The notes under the pieces were generated by a model. It was given only the letters and a program-made list of their open reading frames with translations. It had not been told where the DNA came from and searched no databases. Both the position numbers and the translations under genes were made by a program. From positions 2,046,001-2,110,000 of the forward strand of contig NC_016023.1 of the NCBI RefSeq assembly GCF_000169195.2: a stretch of 64,000 nt of DNA. Reading direction: 5' to 3'. This DNA comes from Heyndrickxia coagulans 36D1. Lineage in GTDB: Bacteria > Bacillota > Bacilli > Bacillales > Bacillaceae_C. Positions within the stretch are counted from its first letter, which is position 1; every line of letters starts with the position of its first letter. Below are positions 55,311 to 64,000 of this stretch, one piece after another.

Positions 55311-55805
55311 TTAATGGGCAGGACGTGGTTTATGGGCCCGGTTTTGGAAATAATTTTTTATTGCCGGGATGGCGATACGGTCAAGTCCCCAGTAGTAAGA
55401 TGCACTGCCTGTAAACAGCAGAATGATGGCGACGGTGTAAAGGACCGGGTTGGTGCTCGTTGTGCCGGCAAGCATAAAGTTCAGGTTCATAAACGCGCCT
55501 GCAATTAAAGCCGGGATGGTTGCCAGCCCGACGATCAGGCCGAGGCCAACCAGTACTTCCCCATAAGGGATCAGCACATTAAAAACATGGACATTCGGTA
55601 TTGCAAAATGGGTGAGGAACGCTGCGTACCAGCCTTGAACTTCGGCATTTTCGCCAGCCGTTTTTGCCAGTGCCCCCTTTAAAAATCCAGCAGCATCAAA
55701 CCCACCCGTCAATTTATGCAAACCTGCTTCAAGCCATTGAATGCCGAGCCAAATGCGGATGATTGCCCAGATAATGCTGACTTTGGAATCATGATACCAT
55801 TTCAT
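55311..55805 (-). CDS. DoxX-family membrane protein
   Basis: Started at ATG 55805, 9 bases from AAGGGAG (an ATG at 55814 abuts the site), the product has 164 residues with four membrane segments. 'IRIWLGIQWLEAGLHKLTG' and 'YGEVLVGLGLIVGL' are DoxX landmarks. DoxX proteins are linked to quinone, thiosulfate or redox stress metabolism; the precise role is open. Two Fnr/Rex-like palindromes lie upstream. Confidence 0.85.
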   Translation of the reverse strand: MKWYHDSKVSIIWAIIRIWLGIQWLEAGLHKLTGGFDAAGFLKGALAKTAGENAEVQGWYAAFLTHFAIPNVHVFNVLIPYGEVLVGLGLIVGLATIPALIAGAFMNLNFMLAGTTSTNPVLYTVAIILLFTGSASYYWGLDRIAIPAIKNYFQNRAHKPRPAH

Positions 55806-55840
55806 TTTTAACATCTCCCTTAGGATAAATGATGATAACA

Positions 55841-55856
55841 TGTGAATTTCTTCACA
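55841..55856 (-). promoter_or_regulatory. Fnr/Rex-like palindrome 1 at the doxX promoter
   Basis: TGTGAATTTCTTCACA fits TGTGA-N6-TCACA exactly and lies just downstream of a -10 (TATAAG) whose -35 is TTGCAA at 17-base spacing on the minus strand. Confidence 0.65.
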
Positions 55857-55925
55857 TATCTTATATTTTTAGAATACAGCGTTTGCAACGGAATTACAAT
55901 GGATTCCGGACAGTTGTCAAGAATT

Positions 55926-55941
55926 TGTGATATATTTCACA
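55926..55941 (-). promoter_or_regulatory. Fnr/Rex-like palindrome 2 upstream of doxX
   Basis: TGTGATATATTTCACA fits the same consensus and is 85 bases from the first site. Confidence 0.65.
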
Positions 55942-56063
55942 TTTGTGAACAAAACATTAAAAAAGCGGCAAGCCATGCTTACCGCTTTGATTCGTTTCCT
56001 TCCCTTTCCATTCGCAAACCGCTTACCCAAGGTCCGTTGCCGTTTTGATCATGCTCCGGTTCC

Positions 56064-56651
56064 TTATTTTACCGGATTTCCGAAACTTCCCTCGAAAACC
56101 GATTCTTTCACAGGCCTGCGTGCAGAAGGCGTCTCTCTTTCCTGCAGGGAAGCAGGCAGTGCCTCTTTTTCACCGCGGTACCCAATGGCAATAAGGGCGT
56201 CAATTGCATAATCAGCCGGGATGTTCAATACTTCACGTGCTTTTTCAAAATCAAAGCCTGTCATCGGATGCGTAGCGAGCCCTTTTCTGACGGCTTCAAG
56301 GGAAAGATATCCCCATGCTGCGCCCGCATCAAAAGCATGTGAACCGATCGGGCCGGTTTCACTTTCCGTTTTCGAGAGAATGAGCGCAAAGGCGGGAACG
56401 TTCTTGCACCAGATCCGGTTGTACTCCCCAAGAAAAGACAGAACTTTTTCCCTGTCTTCCTGTGTACGGGCGAGAATAAAGCGCCAGGGCTGGTGGTTAT
56501 AAGCGGACGGCGCCCAGCGCGCTGCTTCAAACAAGCTCAAAAGCACCTCTTCCGGTACTTCTTTTTCCAAAAAAGAACGCGGTGACCATCTCTCCAAATA
56601 GACGGGATCGATATCATATTGCGCTTCCCGCGGCGATAATGTTTTTACCAT
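56064..56651 (-). CDS. Nitroreductase family protein
   Basis: The 195-residue FMN protein has 'LERWSPRSFLEKEVPEE' and 'AARWAPSAYNHQPWRFILA', with 'AFDAGAAWGYLSLEAVRKGL' in the dimer helix. It belongs to the short nitroreductase group (YodC-like) and is distinct from the NfrA-type enzyme at 12.3-13.0 kb. It precedes doxX on the same strand by about 260 bases and may share its redox control. The ribosome site is AAGGAGGAG. Confidence 0.87.
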   Translation of the reverse strand: MVKTLSPREAQYDIDPVYLERWSPRSFLEKEVPEEVLLSLFEAARWAPSAYNHQPWRFILARTQEDREKVLSFLGEYNRIWCKNVPAFALILSKTESETGPIGSHAFDAGAAWGYLSLEAVRKGLATHPMTGFDFEKAREVLNIPADYAIDALIAIGYRGEKEALPASLQERETPSARRPVKESVFEGSFGNPVK

Positions 56652-56800
56652 GGGGACTCCTCCTTATTGATGTCGTATCTTTTTTATATTAAAATAATTC
56701 AATCCGAACTACAAACGATTTAACTTGGGCGAAAAATGTATTTATGTGCCTGTTATTGTATAATGGTACTCAGGAGAAAATACGAACAGGATGATCTGAA

Positions 56801-59800
56801 TTGGTTGAGCTTTTGCTTTTTGAAGAAGATGTTGAAGATATGTATTCCCCCGCTATTTTCCGCAGAGGAATGAGGTATTACCTTGAAGGACGGGTAAAAA
56901 AATTGATACCTGATTCTACTATGGAATTTACCTGGACGGCAATCGTAAAAGGATCCAAAACCTATTACGTCACCGTTCGGTATGACGAAGAATTCGGGGG
57001 ATTTGCAAACGAATGCACGTGCCCGGCATTTGCACAATACGGCGAGTGCAAGCATGAAGTGGCGGCCATGCTTGCGATTGCAAATAGGGAGGAAGAGGTG
57101 GCGGAACCGGATATTGGCGATGTTCCGGAGATGCACCAGAATATGAAAACTTTACAATTGATGAATATTTTTTCCGGCCTTCAGCAAAGCATGATGGAAA
57201 CCAAACACCATGCCGCGAGAAAGCCGCTTCGTCTTGAATATTTTTTAAAAGCTACGAACATTTCCGGCTTTGGCTCTGACCACTTTTTAACCATTGAATT
57301 TAAAATTGGGCCTGGCCGGACATATGTGGTGCGCAACATAAAAGAATTCCTTGGCCATGTCAGCCACGGGAACCCGCATGAATTTACGAAAAACTTCACT
57401 TATGATCCGGATGAATATGAGTTTGAAAAAGAAGATCATGAAATTGTGGAGATGCTGCTTTTTATGCTTTCCACCCAGCAACTGTACGAGGCTTCTATCG
57501 ATAATTGGTACAGATATACATTTGAGCGGGAACTGGTTATTCCTCCGTTTATCGCAAGGCCGCTCATAGAAAAGCTGGCAAACCGCAAGTGCAAATTTGA
57601 ATATGGGCGTTATGCCTCAGACTCGATTACGGTGCAACCGGGAGAAGAACTGCCGCTTTCTTTCCGGCTTGACGGCAACAGACAGGGCGGCCCGGGCTTT
57701 TCACTGCAGCTGAAGAGCTTAAGGGACCTGCTTTTGTTTGAACAATACGGGCTTGCATTTTACAAAGGGGTTTTTTATGAAACGCCCGATGAGCAACTTG
57801 TTCTCTTAAAGGCGCTCGAAGATTTTAACAAAAACAGCGGCGATGAAGTAGAGATCCGGCAAGAGCAGATAAGCCCGTTCCTTTCCAATGTGCTGCCAGG
57901 CCTGAAGCGGATCGGAAAAGTAAAGCTTACAAATGAAATCAAAGGGAAAATCGTCCAGCCAAAACTGCAAACGAAAATTTTCATGGACAACGAAGACGAA
58001 AAAATTACGCTCCGGATTGAACATCATTACGGCTCCCGTGTCATTGATCCGTTTACGGACGAAGAGACCGCCGATGATGATAAAATTTTGCTGCGCGATG
58101 TGGAAAAAGAACAGAAAATCATGACGATGATTGAACAGTCCCCGCTCAAATATAACGGCAAACAGCTGTATTTGGAAGACGATGAAGAAGCGCTGTACGA
58201 ATTTATTTTTACTATTCTACCGCAGCTTGAAGAAGAAGCGGAAGTGTATATTGCAGGCGGCATAAAATCGTATTTTCAGACAAGCCGCTACACGCCGGTT
58301 ACATCGGTGGATATGGATACGAGCGGAAGTTTTCTGGAAGTCAATTTTGACATGGACGGCATTGATGAAGAAGAAATCCGCAATGTGCTCCGGTCCGTGA
58401 TCGAGAAAAAACGGTATTACCGGCTGCCGGACGGGGCTTTTGTCTCCCTTGAAAGCGATGCATTCGAACATATCGGGCAGCTTCTCGAAGAACTGCATGT
58501 CCCGAAGAAAGAGCTTGAAGACAACCGCCTGAAAGTCCCGGTTTACCGCGGGCTCCAGGTGGAAGAGCTGATGAAAACGCGTGATAAATACGCCGTTAAA
58601 TTCGGCAAAGCGTTCCGGAAGCTCGTCCAGCAGCTGAAAAATCCGGAAGATACGGATTTTGAACTGCCAAAAGGGCTTCAGGCGAAGATGCGTGATTATC
58701 AGGTGACCGGGTTCCAATGGTTCAAGTCGCTCGCCTTTTACCGTCTTGGCGGGATTCTGGCTGATGACATGGGGCTTGGGAAAACATTGCAGAGCATCTC
58801 TTACATGTTATCGGAAAAAGAAGCAAATTCGGATATTAAGCCGTTCTTGGTTGTAGCGCCGGCATCCTTGATCTACAACTGGAAAAGCGAGATTGAAAAA
58901 TTTGCACCGGGGCTGTCGTCAATGGTTATTGCCGGCACCCCTTCCGAGCGGAAAGCCTTTTTTGAAGCGGGCGAGCTGCCGGATGTGCTGATCACCTCGT
59001 ACCCGACGCTGCGCCAGGATATCGGGGAGTATGAAAAAATTGAATTCGATACCCTCATTTTGGATGAGGCCCAGGCGATTAAAAACTATGCGACAAAAAC
59101 AGCCGCCGCCGTCCGGAATGTGCAGGCGGGGAGAAGATTTGCGTTAAGCGGCACGCCGATTGAAAATTCCATTGATGAATTATGGTCGATTTTTCAGGCG
59201 GTTCTCCCGGGCTTTTTCCCGCCGCTATCCGAATTCCGGAAAATGGAGCAGGAAAAAATTTCGCGGATGGTGCGGCCGTTCATTCTGCGGCGCGTCAAAA
59301 AAGATGTGTTGAAAGAGCTGCCGGATAAAATCGAAACGAATCAATTGTCCGAGCTGACGAAACCGCAAAAAGAACTTTATTTGGCGTATTTGGACAGAAT
59401 CCGGCATGAAACCGCCCAAACATTGGCTGAAGGGGATTTTAACCGGAACCGGATTAAGATTCTCGCGGGTCTTACCCGTCTGCGGCAATTGTGCTGCCAT
59501 CCGGCCCTGTTTGTGGAGAATTACCGGGGCGAGTCCGGAAAACTCGAGCAGCTCGTTGAACTGGCGCATACAGCGATTGAAAACGGGAAGCGGCTGCTCA
59601 TTTTCTCGCAGTTTTCGAGCATGCTCCAGCTGATCCGGACACGGCTTTCCGACGAGGGCATCGATTCCTTTTATCTTGACGGCCAGACACCGTCACGCGA
59701 ACGGGTCGAAATGGCAGACCGGTTTAACAGCGGCGAGAAAAATGTCTTTCTGATTTCGCTCAAGGCGGGCGGCACCGGCTTGAACCTGACCGGCGCCGAT

Positions 59801-60046
59801 ACCGTTGTGCTGTATGATTTGTGGTGGAATCCGGCTGTTGAAGAACAGGCAGCCGGCCGCGCCCACCGCATCGGCCAGAAAAACGTCGTCCAGGTCATCC
59901 GCCTGATCGCCCGCGGCACCATCGAGGAAAAAATATACGAACTCCAGCAGAAAAAGAAAGAACTGATCGAAAAAGTCATCCAGCCGGGCGAAACCATGCT
60001 GAACAGCCTGAATGAAGAGGAAATTAAAGAATTGCTGGGCATGTAA
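56801..60046 (+). CDS. SNF2-family helicase with N-terminal SWIM zinc finger
   Basis: A TTG at 56801 behind AGGATGAT starts a 1081-residue protein. The SWIM zinc finger is CxC...CxH at Cys72, Cys74, Cys83 and His85. A long beta-rich middle region follows, then the SNF2 ATPase: Walker A 'ADDMGLGKTL' near 651, 'LDEAQAIKN' near 753, 'LSGTPIEN', and motif VI 'AGRAHRIGQ'. SNF2 proteins translocate on double-stranded DNA and remodel protein-DNA complexes. B. subtilis carries separate ywqB (SWIM) and ywqA (SNF2) genes, so this would be a fused version. Confidence 0.92.
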   Translation: MVELLLFEEDVEDMYSPAIFRRGMRYYLEGRVKKLIPDSTMEFTWTAIVKGSKTYYVTVRYDEEFGGFANECTCPAFAQYGECKHEVAAMLAIANREEEVAEPDIGDVPEMHQNMKTLQLMNIFSGLQQSMMETKHHAARKPLRLEYFLKATNISGFGSDHFLTIEFKIGPGRTYVVRNIKEFLGHVSHGNPHEFTKNFTYDPDEYEFEKEDHEIVEMLLFMLSTQQLYEASIDNWYRYTFERELVIPPFIARPLIEKLANRKCKFEYGRYASDSITVQPGEELPLSFRLDGNRQGGPGFSLQLKSLRDLLLFEQYGLAFYKGVFYETPDEQLVLLKALEDFNKNSGDEVEIRQEQISPFLSNVLPGLKRIGKVKLTNEIKGKIVQPKLQTKIFMDNEDEKITLRIEHHYGSRVIDPFTDEETADDDKILLRDVEKEQKIMTMIEQSPLKYNGKQLYLEDDEEALYEFIFTILPQLEEEAEVYIAGGIKSYFQTSRYTPVTSVDMDTSGSFLEVNFDMDGIDEEEIRNVLRSVIEKKRYYRLPDGAFVSLESDAFEHIGQLLEELHVPKKELEDNRLKVPVYRGLQVEELMKTRDKYAVKFGKAFRKLVQQLKNPEDTDFELPKGLQAKMRDYQVTGFQWFKSLAFYRLGGILADDMGLGKTLQSISYMLSEKEANSDIKPFLVVAPASLIYNWKSEIEKFAPGLSSMVIAGTPSERKAFFEAGELPDVLITSYPTLRQDIGEYEKIEFDTLILDEAQAIKNYATKTAAAVRNVQAGRRFALSGTPIENSIDELWSIFQAVLPGFFPPLSEFRKMEQEKISRMVRPFILRRVKKDVLKELPDKIETNQLSELTKPQKELYLAYLDRIRHETAQTLAEGDFNRNRIKILAGLTRLRQLCCHPALFVENYRGESGKLEQLVELAHTAIENGKRLLIFSQFSSMLQLIRTRLSDEGIDSFYLDGQTPSRERVEMADRFNSGEKNVFLISLKAGGTGLNLTGADTVVLYDLWWNPAVEEQAAGRAHRIGQKNVVQVIRLIARGTIEEKIYELQQKKKELIEKVIQPGETMLNSLNEEEIKELLGM

Positions 60047-60265
60047 AGGGAATGTGGAGGCATTTGCATTTACGGCCGGGTGGCGATTGGCATAAGGAGG
60101 CTTTGAACGTTCAAGGATCGGCGTTTCTAAAAATCCAAGCAGCTGGCCCGGGATTGAAGCTCCGGCACTTTCTGCAAGGATGTTTCACGGCCCTCCCGAT
60201 TGCGCAGCTTTTCCTGTTTTGAAACAAGGGATGGCCGGGGGTGTGAAAGAGATATGTAAGGAAAG

Positions 60266-60296
60266 CCCCCGCAGCTAGTTGGCTGCGGGGGTTTTA
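60266..60296 (+). terminator. Strong GC-rich terminator
   Basis: CCCCCGCAGC and GCTGCGGGGG form a 10-bp stem followed by TTTTA, between the SNF2 gene and the cas promoter. Confidence 0.85.
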
Positions 60297-60379
60297 TACC
60301 TAGGTACTGTATCGTTTTTGGGAAGTTGGGAAAAAGAAAGGGTGTCAAAAAAAATTAAAACTTTTTAAATTGAAGTCTA

Positions 60380-60408
60380 TTGAAATTAGAAAATAAAGGA
60401 AGTATACT
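60380..60408 (+). promoter_or_regulatory. Sigma-A promoter of the cas operon
   Basis: TTGAAA (60380-60385), a 17-base spacer and TATACT (60403-60408), with a leader of about 115 bases before cas6. Confidence 0.75.
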
Positions 60409-60531
60409 TACTTTACCTATAGTGTTCTTTTAATATTCAACCTTCAAAATTTATTAAAATGGAGATGTTACTTTACCCACCAAAACACTTAAGATCGTGA
60501 TAGGTTCAGGTTTAAAAGAGGAGAAGGCCAT

Positions 60532-61287
60532 ATGAAACTAATCGTTACTTTTTCTGCAAATGATAACGCTTTAAAATTACCATTAAATTACCAGCAAATG
60601 CTGCAAGGATTTATCTATCGAAACTTATTGGATCCGGATTTTTCCAGGTTTCTCCATAACCACGGTTTTTTAAATGGGAAACGAATTTTTAAGCTTTTTG
60701 TATTCAGCCAGCTGTTTGGCAAGTATTCTTTATTGAAGGAAACAAAAGAAATTGTGTTTAAAGGCCCGGTTACCTGGCATGTAGGATCTGTTGTTCCAGA
60801 ATTTATAAAGGGTTTTGGCCGGAGTTTGCTTACATCCGGACACCTTGAACTTAACGGGCAAGAAATGAAAGTGGAGGAAGTAACGTACCGGCAAGATACC
60901 CCGGAAAGTGAAAAATGCAGGATACGAATGCTCTCGCCAATTACGGTTTACAGTACATACCAGAATCAAAATGGGAAAAAAATCACTCAATATTTTGATC
61001 CGAAAGATCCTGCTTTCACATATCTGGTCGAAGAAAATATAAAAAAGAAATATGCGGCATTTTACCAAAAAGATACGCAGGATTTATTTTTTAAAATTCA
61101 GCCTGTCCGTGTAACAGAAAAAGATAAACGTATTACTCGTTATAAAGGCTTTATTATCAATGGTTGGGGCGGCATATACGTTATTGAAGGGTCACCCAAT
61201 CTACTGTCGTTTGCTGAATCAACCGGTTTGGGGAGCAAAAATTCTCAAGGCTTTGGGATGTTCGAAGTGATTCATCAACAACTTTAA
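60532..61287 (+). CDS. cas6: CRISPR-associated endoribonuclease Cas6
   Basis: The 251-residue RAMP protein has a typical N-terminal ferredoxin fold and the C-terminal glycine-rich loop 'GLGSKNSQGFGMFEV'. A histidine in 'LHNHGF' near residue 43 is a candidate catalytic residue. Cas6 cuts the repeat of the pre-crRNA. Ribosome site AGAGGAGAAGG precedes the ATG. It opens the cas operon, as is common in type I-B. Confidence 0.93.
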   Translation: MKLIVTFSANDNALKLPLNYQQMLQGFIYRNLLDPDFSRFLHNHGFLNGKRIFKLFVFSQLFGKYSLLKETKEIVFKGPVTWHVGSVVPEFIKGFGRSLLTSGHLELNGQEMKVEEVTYRQDTPESEKCRIRMLSPITVYSTYQNQNGKKITQYFDPKDPAFTYLVEENIKKKYAAFYQKDTQDLFFKIQPVRVTEKDKRITRYKGFIINGWGGIYVIEGSPNLLSFAESTGLGSKNSQGFGMFEVIHQQL

Positions 61288-61338
61288 AGGGGGTGGTTCA
61301 TCAGCATTACGGCATCTTATTTTTCCGGAGGTGAAAAA

Positions 61339-63363
61339 ATGCTAGCAGAATCAATTATCCGGATCGGGCGGCCCATTGCGAACAGTCCAGATCTTCCGGT
61401 AAAAGAACGGATTCGATGGCTGACGGATGTTGAAAGTGAAAACTGCAAGAATTTTTTTCAAAATGTATTGATTGTGGAATTAGGCAATGTCGGGGACGCG
61501 CTCAGTTATGTGACAGTAGGGAAAGCGGGAGAAGGGAAGAAATCTTTTATTGTTGACGCAAACCAAAGCACTTCTTTCCCAATTCTCTACCCGAATGGAG
61601 GAAACCCGCTTAAAGCCCAAGGCGTTTATCCGGTACCGTGTTATCTTATGTACGAACCACATATGAAGGCGATGGCAGAGAAAGAGCAGTTCTATCAGGC
61701 ACTTCTTCCCAGATTAAAAAAAACAGTCGGCTATATGAAATTAGGAATCGAAGAAATTGAAGCTGTTGCTGGCAGGGTTTCAGAAATTTTAGAAGCCCAT
61801 CATACGGATTTTTTAACAGAAGAAAAGCAGCTTGGAATTCTGATGATTTATGACGAGAGACTGCCGGTTTATCTGAAATTATCTGGAAAATCGGACAATC
61901 CGGATGAATTATGGATCCGTGAGAGCAGGCTGGAACCGGGAAAACAATTATATTTGAACGGCCGGGAAGCGTTACAAGGGATTATTGATGCAAAGTTCGA
62001 TGAAGCAAGCACGCTTGGAAAAGAACATAACGCGGTTTCCACCTTCACAAACCAAAAAACAGAAGAAGTGGTATCGGTTTATAACAAATCGTGGCTCTGG
62101 TTATCACCGACATGGGAGATGCCAAAGTCGATTTACTGGGGCAAAGATGAATGGACAAAGGGAATTAAGGTTGATAAAAAAAGCTATGAATCTTACCTGT
62201 ATGGTACCCAGTTCTTAAAAAAGATCCAGGTTCCTTTATCAAATACAGTTTTAAAAGAAATGTTTTCACCCATTTCGAGCGTTGAAGCGAAAAAGCATAT
62301 GCGCGCGGGAAGCTTTGAACAGATTTTTGGCATACCAATGGTGCTGCCGCTGCTGGATGAAGACTCGGAACAGTACTACCAAAAGTTTTTGCGCATATTG
62401 CGGACGAATCAGGATTTAAAAGAAGAAGATTTGCATCTGGAACTTCTCGCTGGCATGAAGCAGAGTATTGTTCCACGCAGCAGTGATCAGTACCGGCTGA
62501 CGATTTTATATTACTCGGGCGATTTGTCACGCGGGAGCATGCATATCCGCGCAGTCATTGAAGATGTCATCCCGAGTGTGGCTTACGAAGTCCAAAATAT
62601 TATTAAACAACTGCGGCGCAGACATCTCGGGCAAATACAAGCAGTATTTGAATTGGAACAACGGCCGTTTTTCCGGGTGGAATCATTGCCGTCAATTCTT
62701 GCCAACGCTTACGGCCCGGGTTATGTGTGGAGCACGATGCAGGCTGTATTGCACCGGGAACCGCTGACGCTGGAGCGGGCTGTTTCTGCAACAGCAAAGC
62801 GGCTGAATGAACTGGCAAATAAAGAATCTTATTGGGAAATGAAGCAGGAACTTGTTTTCTTCTACAGTTTTGTCTTCTTTTTAAACCGTTACAATGAGAA
62901 AATTTTAGCGAAAGGAAAGGATGTGAAAGAATTGGCGGACTGGAAAGCTATGATTGAAAAGTACCATGCCGGTTCGGTCGAACTTGAAGATTTGCACAAT
63001 GCCGAGACGCTCGGTTTTGTATCGGGACTGCTTTTGAAACAATTTTCAAATTCTTATTATAAGAAAACCGGCAAGGATTACGTAAAACACCGTGTCATGA
63101 AATTCGGCAGCAAACTTACACCGGAAATGATTTGGAAATACGGCACACTCCGTTGTGAAGAACTGGCGCAACAATGGGATCTTAATATTTCCAAAAATTT
63201 TCATGCAGTATTGGCCCAAGTCCTGCTTGGATTTATTGAAGCAGATAAAGAGAATCTATTAATCTCACAAAAAGATGCTTTTATGACAGCGTTTTGGTCG
63301 GGCTATTTAAGCTATAAATCCAATAAAAAACAAGAGGGGGAAGAAATCAATGCCGGTGCGTAA
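61339..63363 (+). CDS. cas8b: Type I-B Cascade large subunit Cas8b (Csh1-like)
   Basis: The 674-residue protein starts at ATG 61339 behind GGAGGTG. 'LAESIIRIGRPIANSPDLP' and 'SFPILYPNGGNPLKAQGVYP' resemble the Csh1/Cas8b1 group. As the large subunit it recognises the PAM and stabilises the R-loop. It overlaps cas7 by 14 bases. Confidence 0.88.
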   Translation: MLAESIIRIGRPIANSPDLPVKERIRWLTDVESENCKNFFQNVLIVELGNVGDALSYVTVGKAGEGKKSFIVDANQSTSFPILYPNGGNPLKAQGVYPVPCYLMYEPHMKAMAEKEQFYQALLPRLKKTVGYMKLGIEEIEAVAGRVSEILEAHHTDFLTEEKQLGILMIYDERLPVYLKLSGKSDNPDELWIRESRLEPGKQLYLNGREALQGIIDAKFDEASTLGKEHNAVSTFTNQKTEEVVSVYNKSWLWLSPTWEMPKSIYWGKDEWTKGIKVDKKSYESYLYGTQFLKKIQVPLSNTVLKEMFSPISSVEAKKHMRAGSFEQIFGIPMVLPLLDEDSEQYYQKFLRILRTNQDLKEEDLHLELLAGMKQSIVPRSSDQYRLTILYYSGDLSRGSMHIRAVIEDVIPSVAYEVQNIIKQLRRRHLGQIQAVFELEQRPFFRVESLPSILANAYGPGYVWSTMQAVLHREPLTLERAVSATAKRLNELANKESYWEMKQELVFFYSFVFFLNRYNEKILAKGKDVKELADWKAMIEKYHAGSVELEDLHNAETLGFVSGLLLKQFSNSYYKKTGKDYVKHRVMKFGSKLTPEMIWKYGTLRCEELAQQWDLNISKNFHAVLAQVLLGFIEADKENLLISQKDAFMTAFWSGYLSYKSNKKQEGEEINAGA

Positions 63364-64000
63364 TGGAGAATTATTGTTTATTAAGTCAGTAAAGGACGGA
63401 ATACCAAACCGGGATCCGTTAAACGACAGTGATGCAAGGCGGATTTTCCCGGAAGAAGACGGGCGGATTTCATTAAGTGATGTGAGCATTAAACGGGACG
63501 TTCGCGATTTTGTGATAGACTACCAGGCTGACGGAGGGTCACAGCAGAAGAATTACATATTCGTCCAGGAGAAATTTAATGAAAAAGGCAAGCTTCTGGG
63601 CAGAGGAAGCCTCGCAGAAGGAATTGCCAAAGCAGTCGGAAAAGAAAAAGAGAGCAAAACGGATATGAAAAGTGTGCTGTTGGAACATAGTTTTGATGTC
63701 CGTACATTTGGCGTCGTTTATTCGGTTAAGCCAAAATTCAACTTAACCGGGCCGGTGCAGTTCGGATGGGCACATTCCATGCATCCTGTGGACAGCCAGT
63801 ATGTACAGGGAACGGTTGTCATGCCGAGTACTGACTCCAAAGGCGATGAGGAAGGAAAAACACAAGGGACGATTTGGACAAGCTATACTGTCCCGTTTGC
63901 TGTTTTTGCGATGCCCGGGATCATCAATGCAAAAAATGCCGAGCATTCACAAATGACAGAAGAAGACCAGGAATTATTGCTCCGCGCACTCTGGCAGGGC
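63350..64000 (+). CDS. cas7: Type I-B Cascade backbone Cas7 (Csh2-like), truncated by window end
   Basis: ATG 63350 behind GAGGGGG opens a frame that runs off the window. The first 217 residues include 'NGELLFIKSVKDGIPNRDPL', 'SDVSIKRDVRDFVIDY', 'FDVRTFGVVYS' and 'GPVQFGWAHSMHPV', all Csh2/Cas7 features. Cas7 forms the helical backbone along the crRNA. Cas5, Cas3, Cas4, Cas1 and Cas2 would be expected further right. Confidence 0.92.
   Translation, partial: MPVRNGELLFIKSVKDGIPNRDPLNDSDARRIFPEEDGRISLSDVSIKRDVRDFVIDYQADGGSQQKNYIFVQEKFNEKGKLLGRGSLAEGIAKAVGKEKESKTDMKSVLLEHSFDVRTFGVVYSVKPKFNLTGPVQFGWAHSMHPVDSQYVQGTVVMPSTDSKGDEEGKTQGTIWTSYTVPFAVFAMPGIINAKNAEHSQMTEEDQELLLRALWQG

Overview
The window looks like a chromosomal stretch from a low-to-moderate GC Gram-positive spore-former of the Bacillaceae. 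My best guess is Heyndrickxia (Bacillus) coagulans or a close relative, but this is inferred from protein resemblance only and no search was run. The reasons are strong Shine-Dalgarno sites, sigma-A promoters, a SAM-I (S-box) riboswitch, candidate CcpA and GlnR/TnrA sites, and proteins that read as orthologues of B. subtilis YhdN, NhaK, YwaC/RelP, RlmN and type II IPP isomerase.

Layout. 1-4.0 kb: a frameshifted HTH gene, a half-size FAD protein, a small membrane protein, an IS4-like insertion sequence with 9-bp target duplication, and a stand-alone zinc-type ribosomal protein S14. 4.5-13.0 kb: a UvrD-like helicase, NCS2 and TauE/SafE transporters (the latter behind an S-box), an amino-acid permease and a nitroreductase, with a 52-bp-period hairpin array at 8.65-8.96 kb. 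13.4-27.9 kb: a nitrogen-scavenging island. A sigma-54 activator with a built-in amide/urea-type ligand-binding domain faces a -24/-12 promoter and an operon of aliphatic amidase (amiE), NCS1 permease with a Cys-rich tail, and formamidase (amiF). It is followed by ureAB, an antisense IS110 element, and ureCEFGD plus a nickel permease (ureH). 28-30.1 kb: a PTS IIC protein and a complex repeat region (two MITE-like copies bracketing a second, inverted 52-bp hairpin array).

30.2-46.7 kb: PTS-dependent dihydroxyacetone kinase (dhaKLM), aldo/keto reductase, gabT, small alarmone synthetase, rlmN, sugar porter, an EIIA-Glc-like protein that lacks both active-site histidines, a nitrous-oxide-stimulated-promoter family protein, a HAD phosphatase, a TOTE-type primase/helicase with a zinc-ribbon partner, hemerythrin and gldA. 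46.9-54.4 kb: fruR-fruA without fruK, nhaK, an excisionase-like HTH protein, nanE and fni. 54.4-60.3 kb: a degenerate repeat block, a tiny membrane protein, DoxX (with two Fnr/Rex-like palindromes) and nitroreductase, and a SWIM-SNF2 helicase. 60.4-64 kb: the start of a type I-B CRISPR-Cas operon (cas6, cas8b, cas7 cut by the window end).

How the genes fit together. The amidase, formamidase and urease systems all release ammonia from small amides and probably share nitrogen control (sigma-54 activator for ami, GlnR/TnrA-like box for ure). gldA and dhaKLM make a route from glycerol through dihydroxyacetone to DHAP. fruRA and the defective EIIA point to sugar PTS physiology under CcpA-like control. 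The most unusual items are the sensor-fused sigma-54 amidase regulon, the paired inverted 52-bp hairpin arrays, the histidine-less EIIA and the primase/helicase pair.
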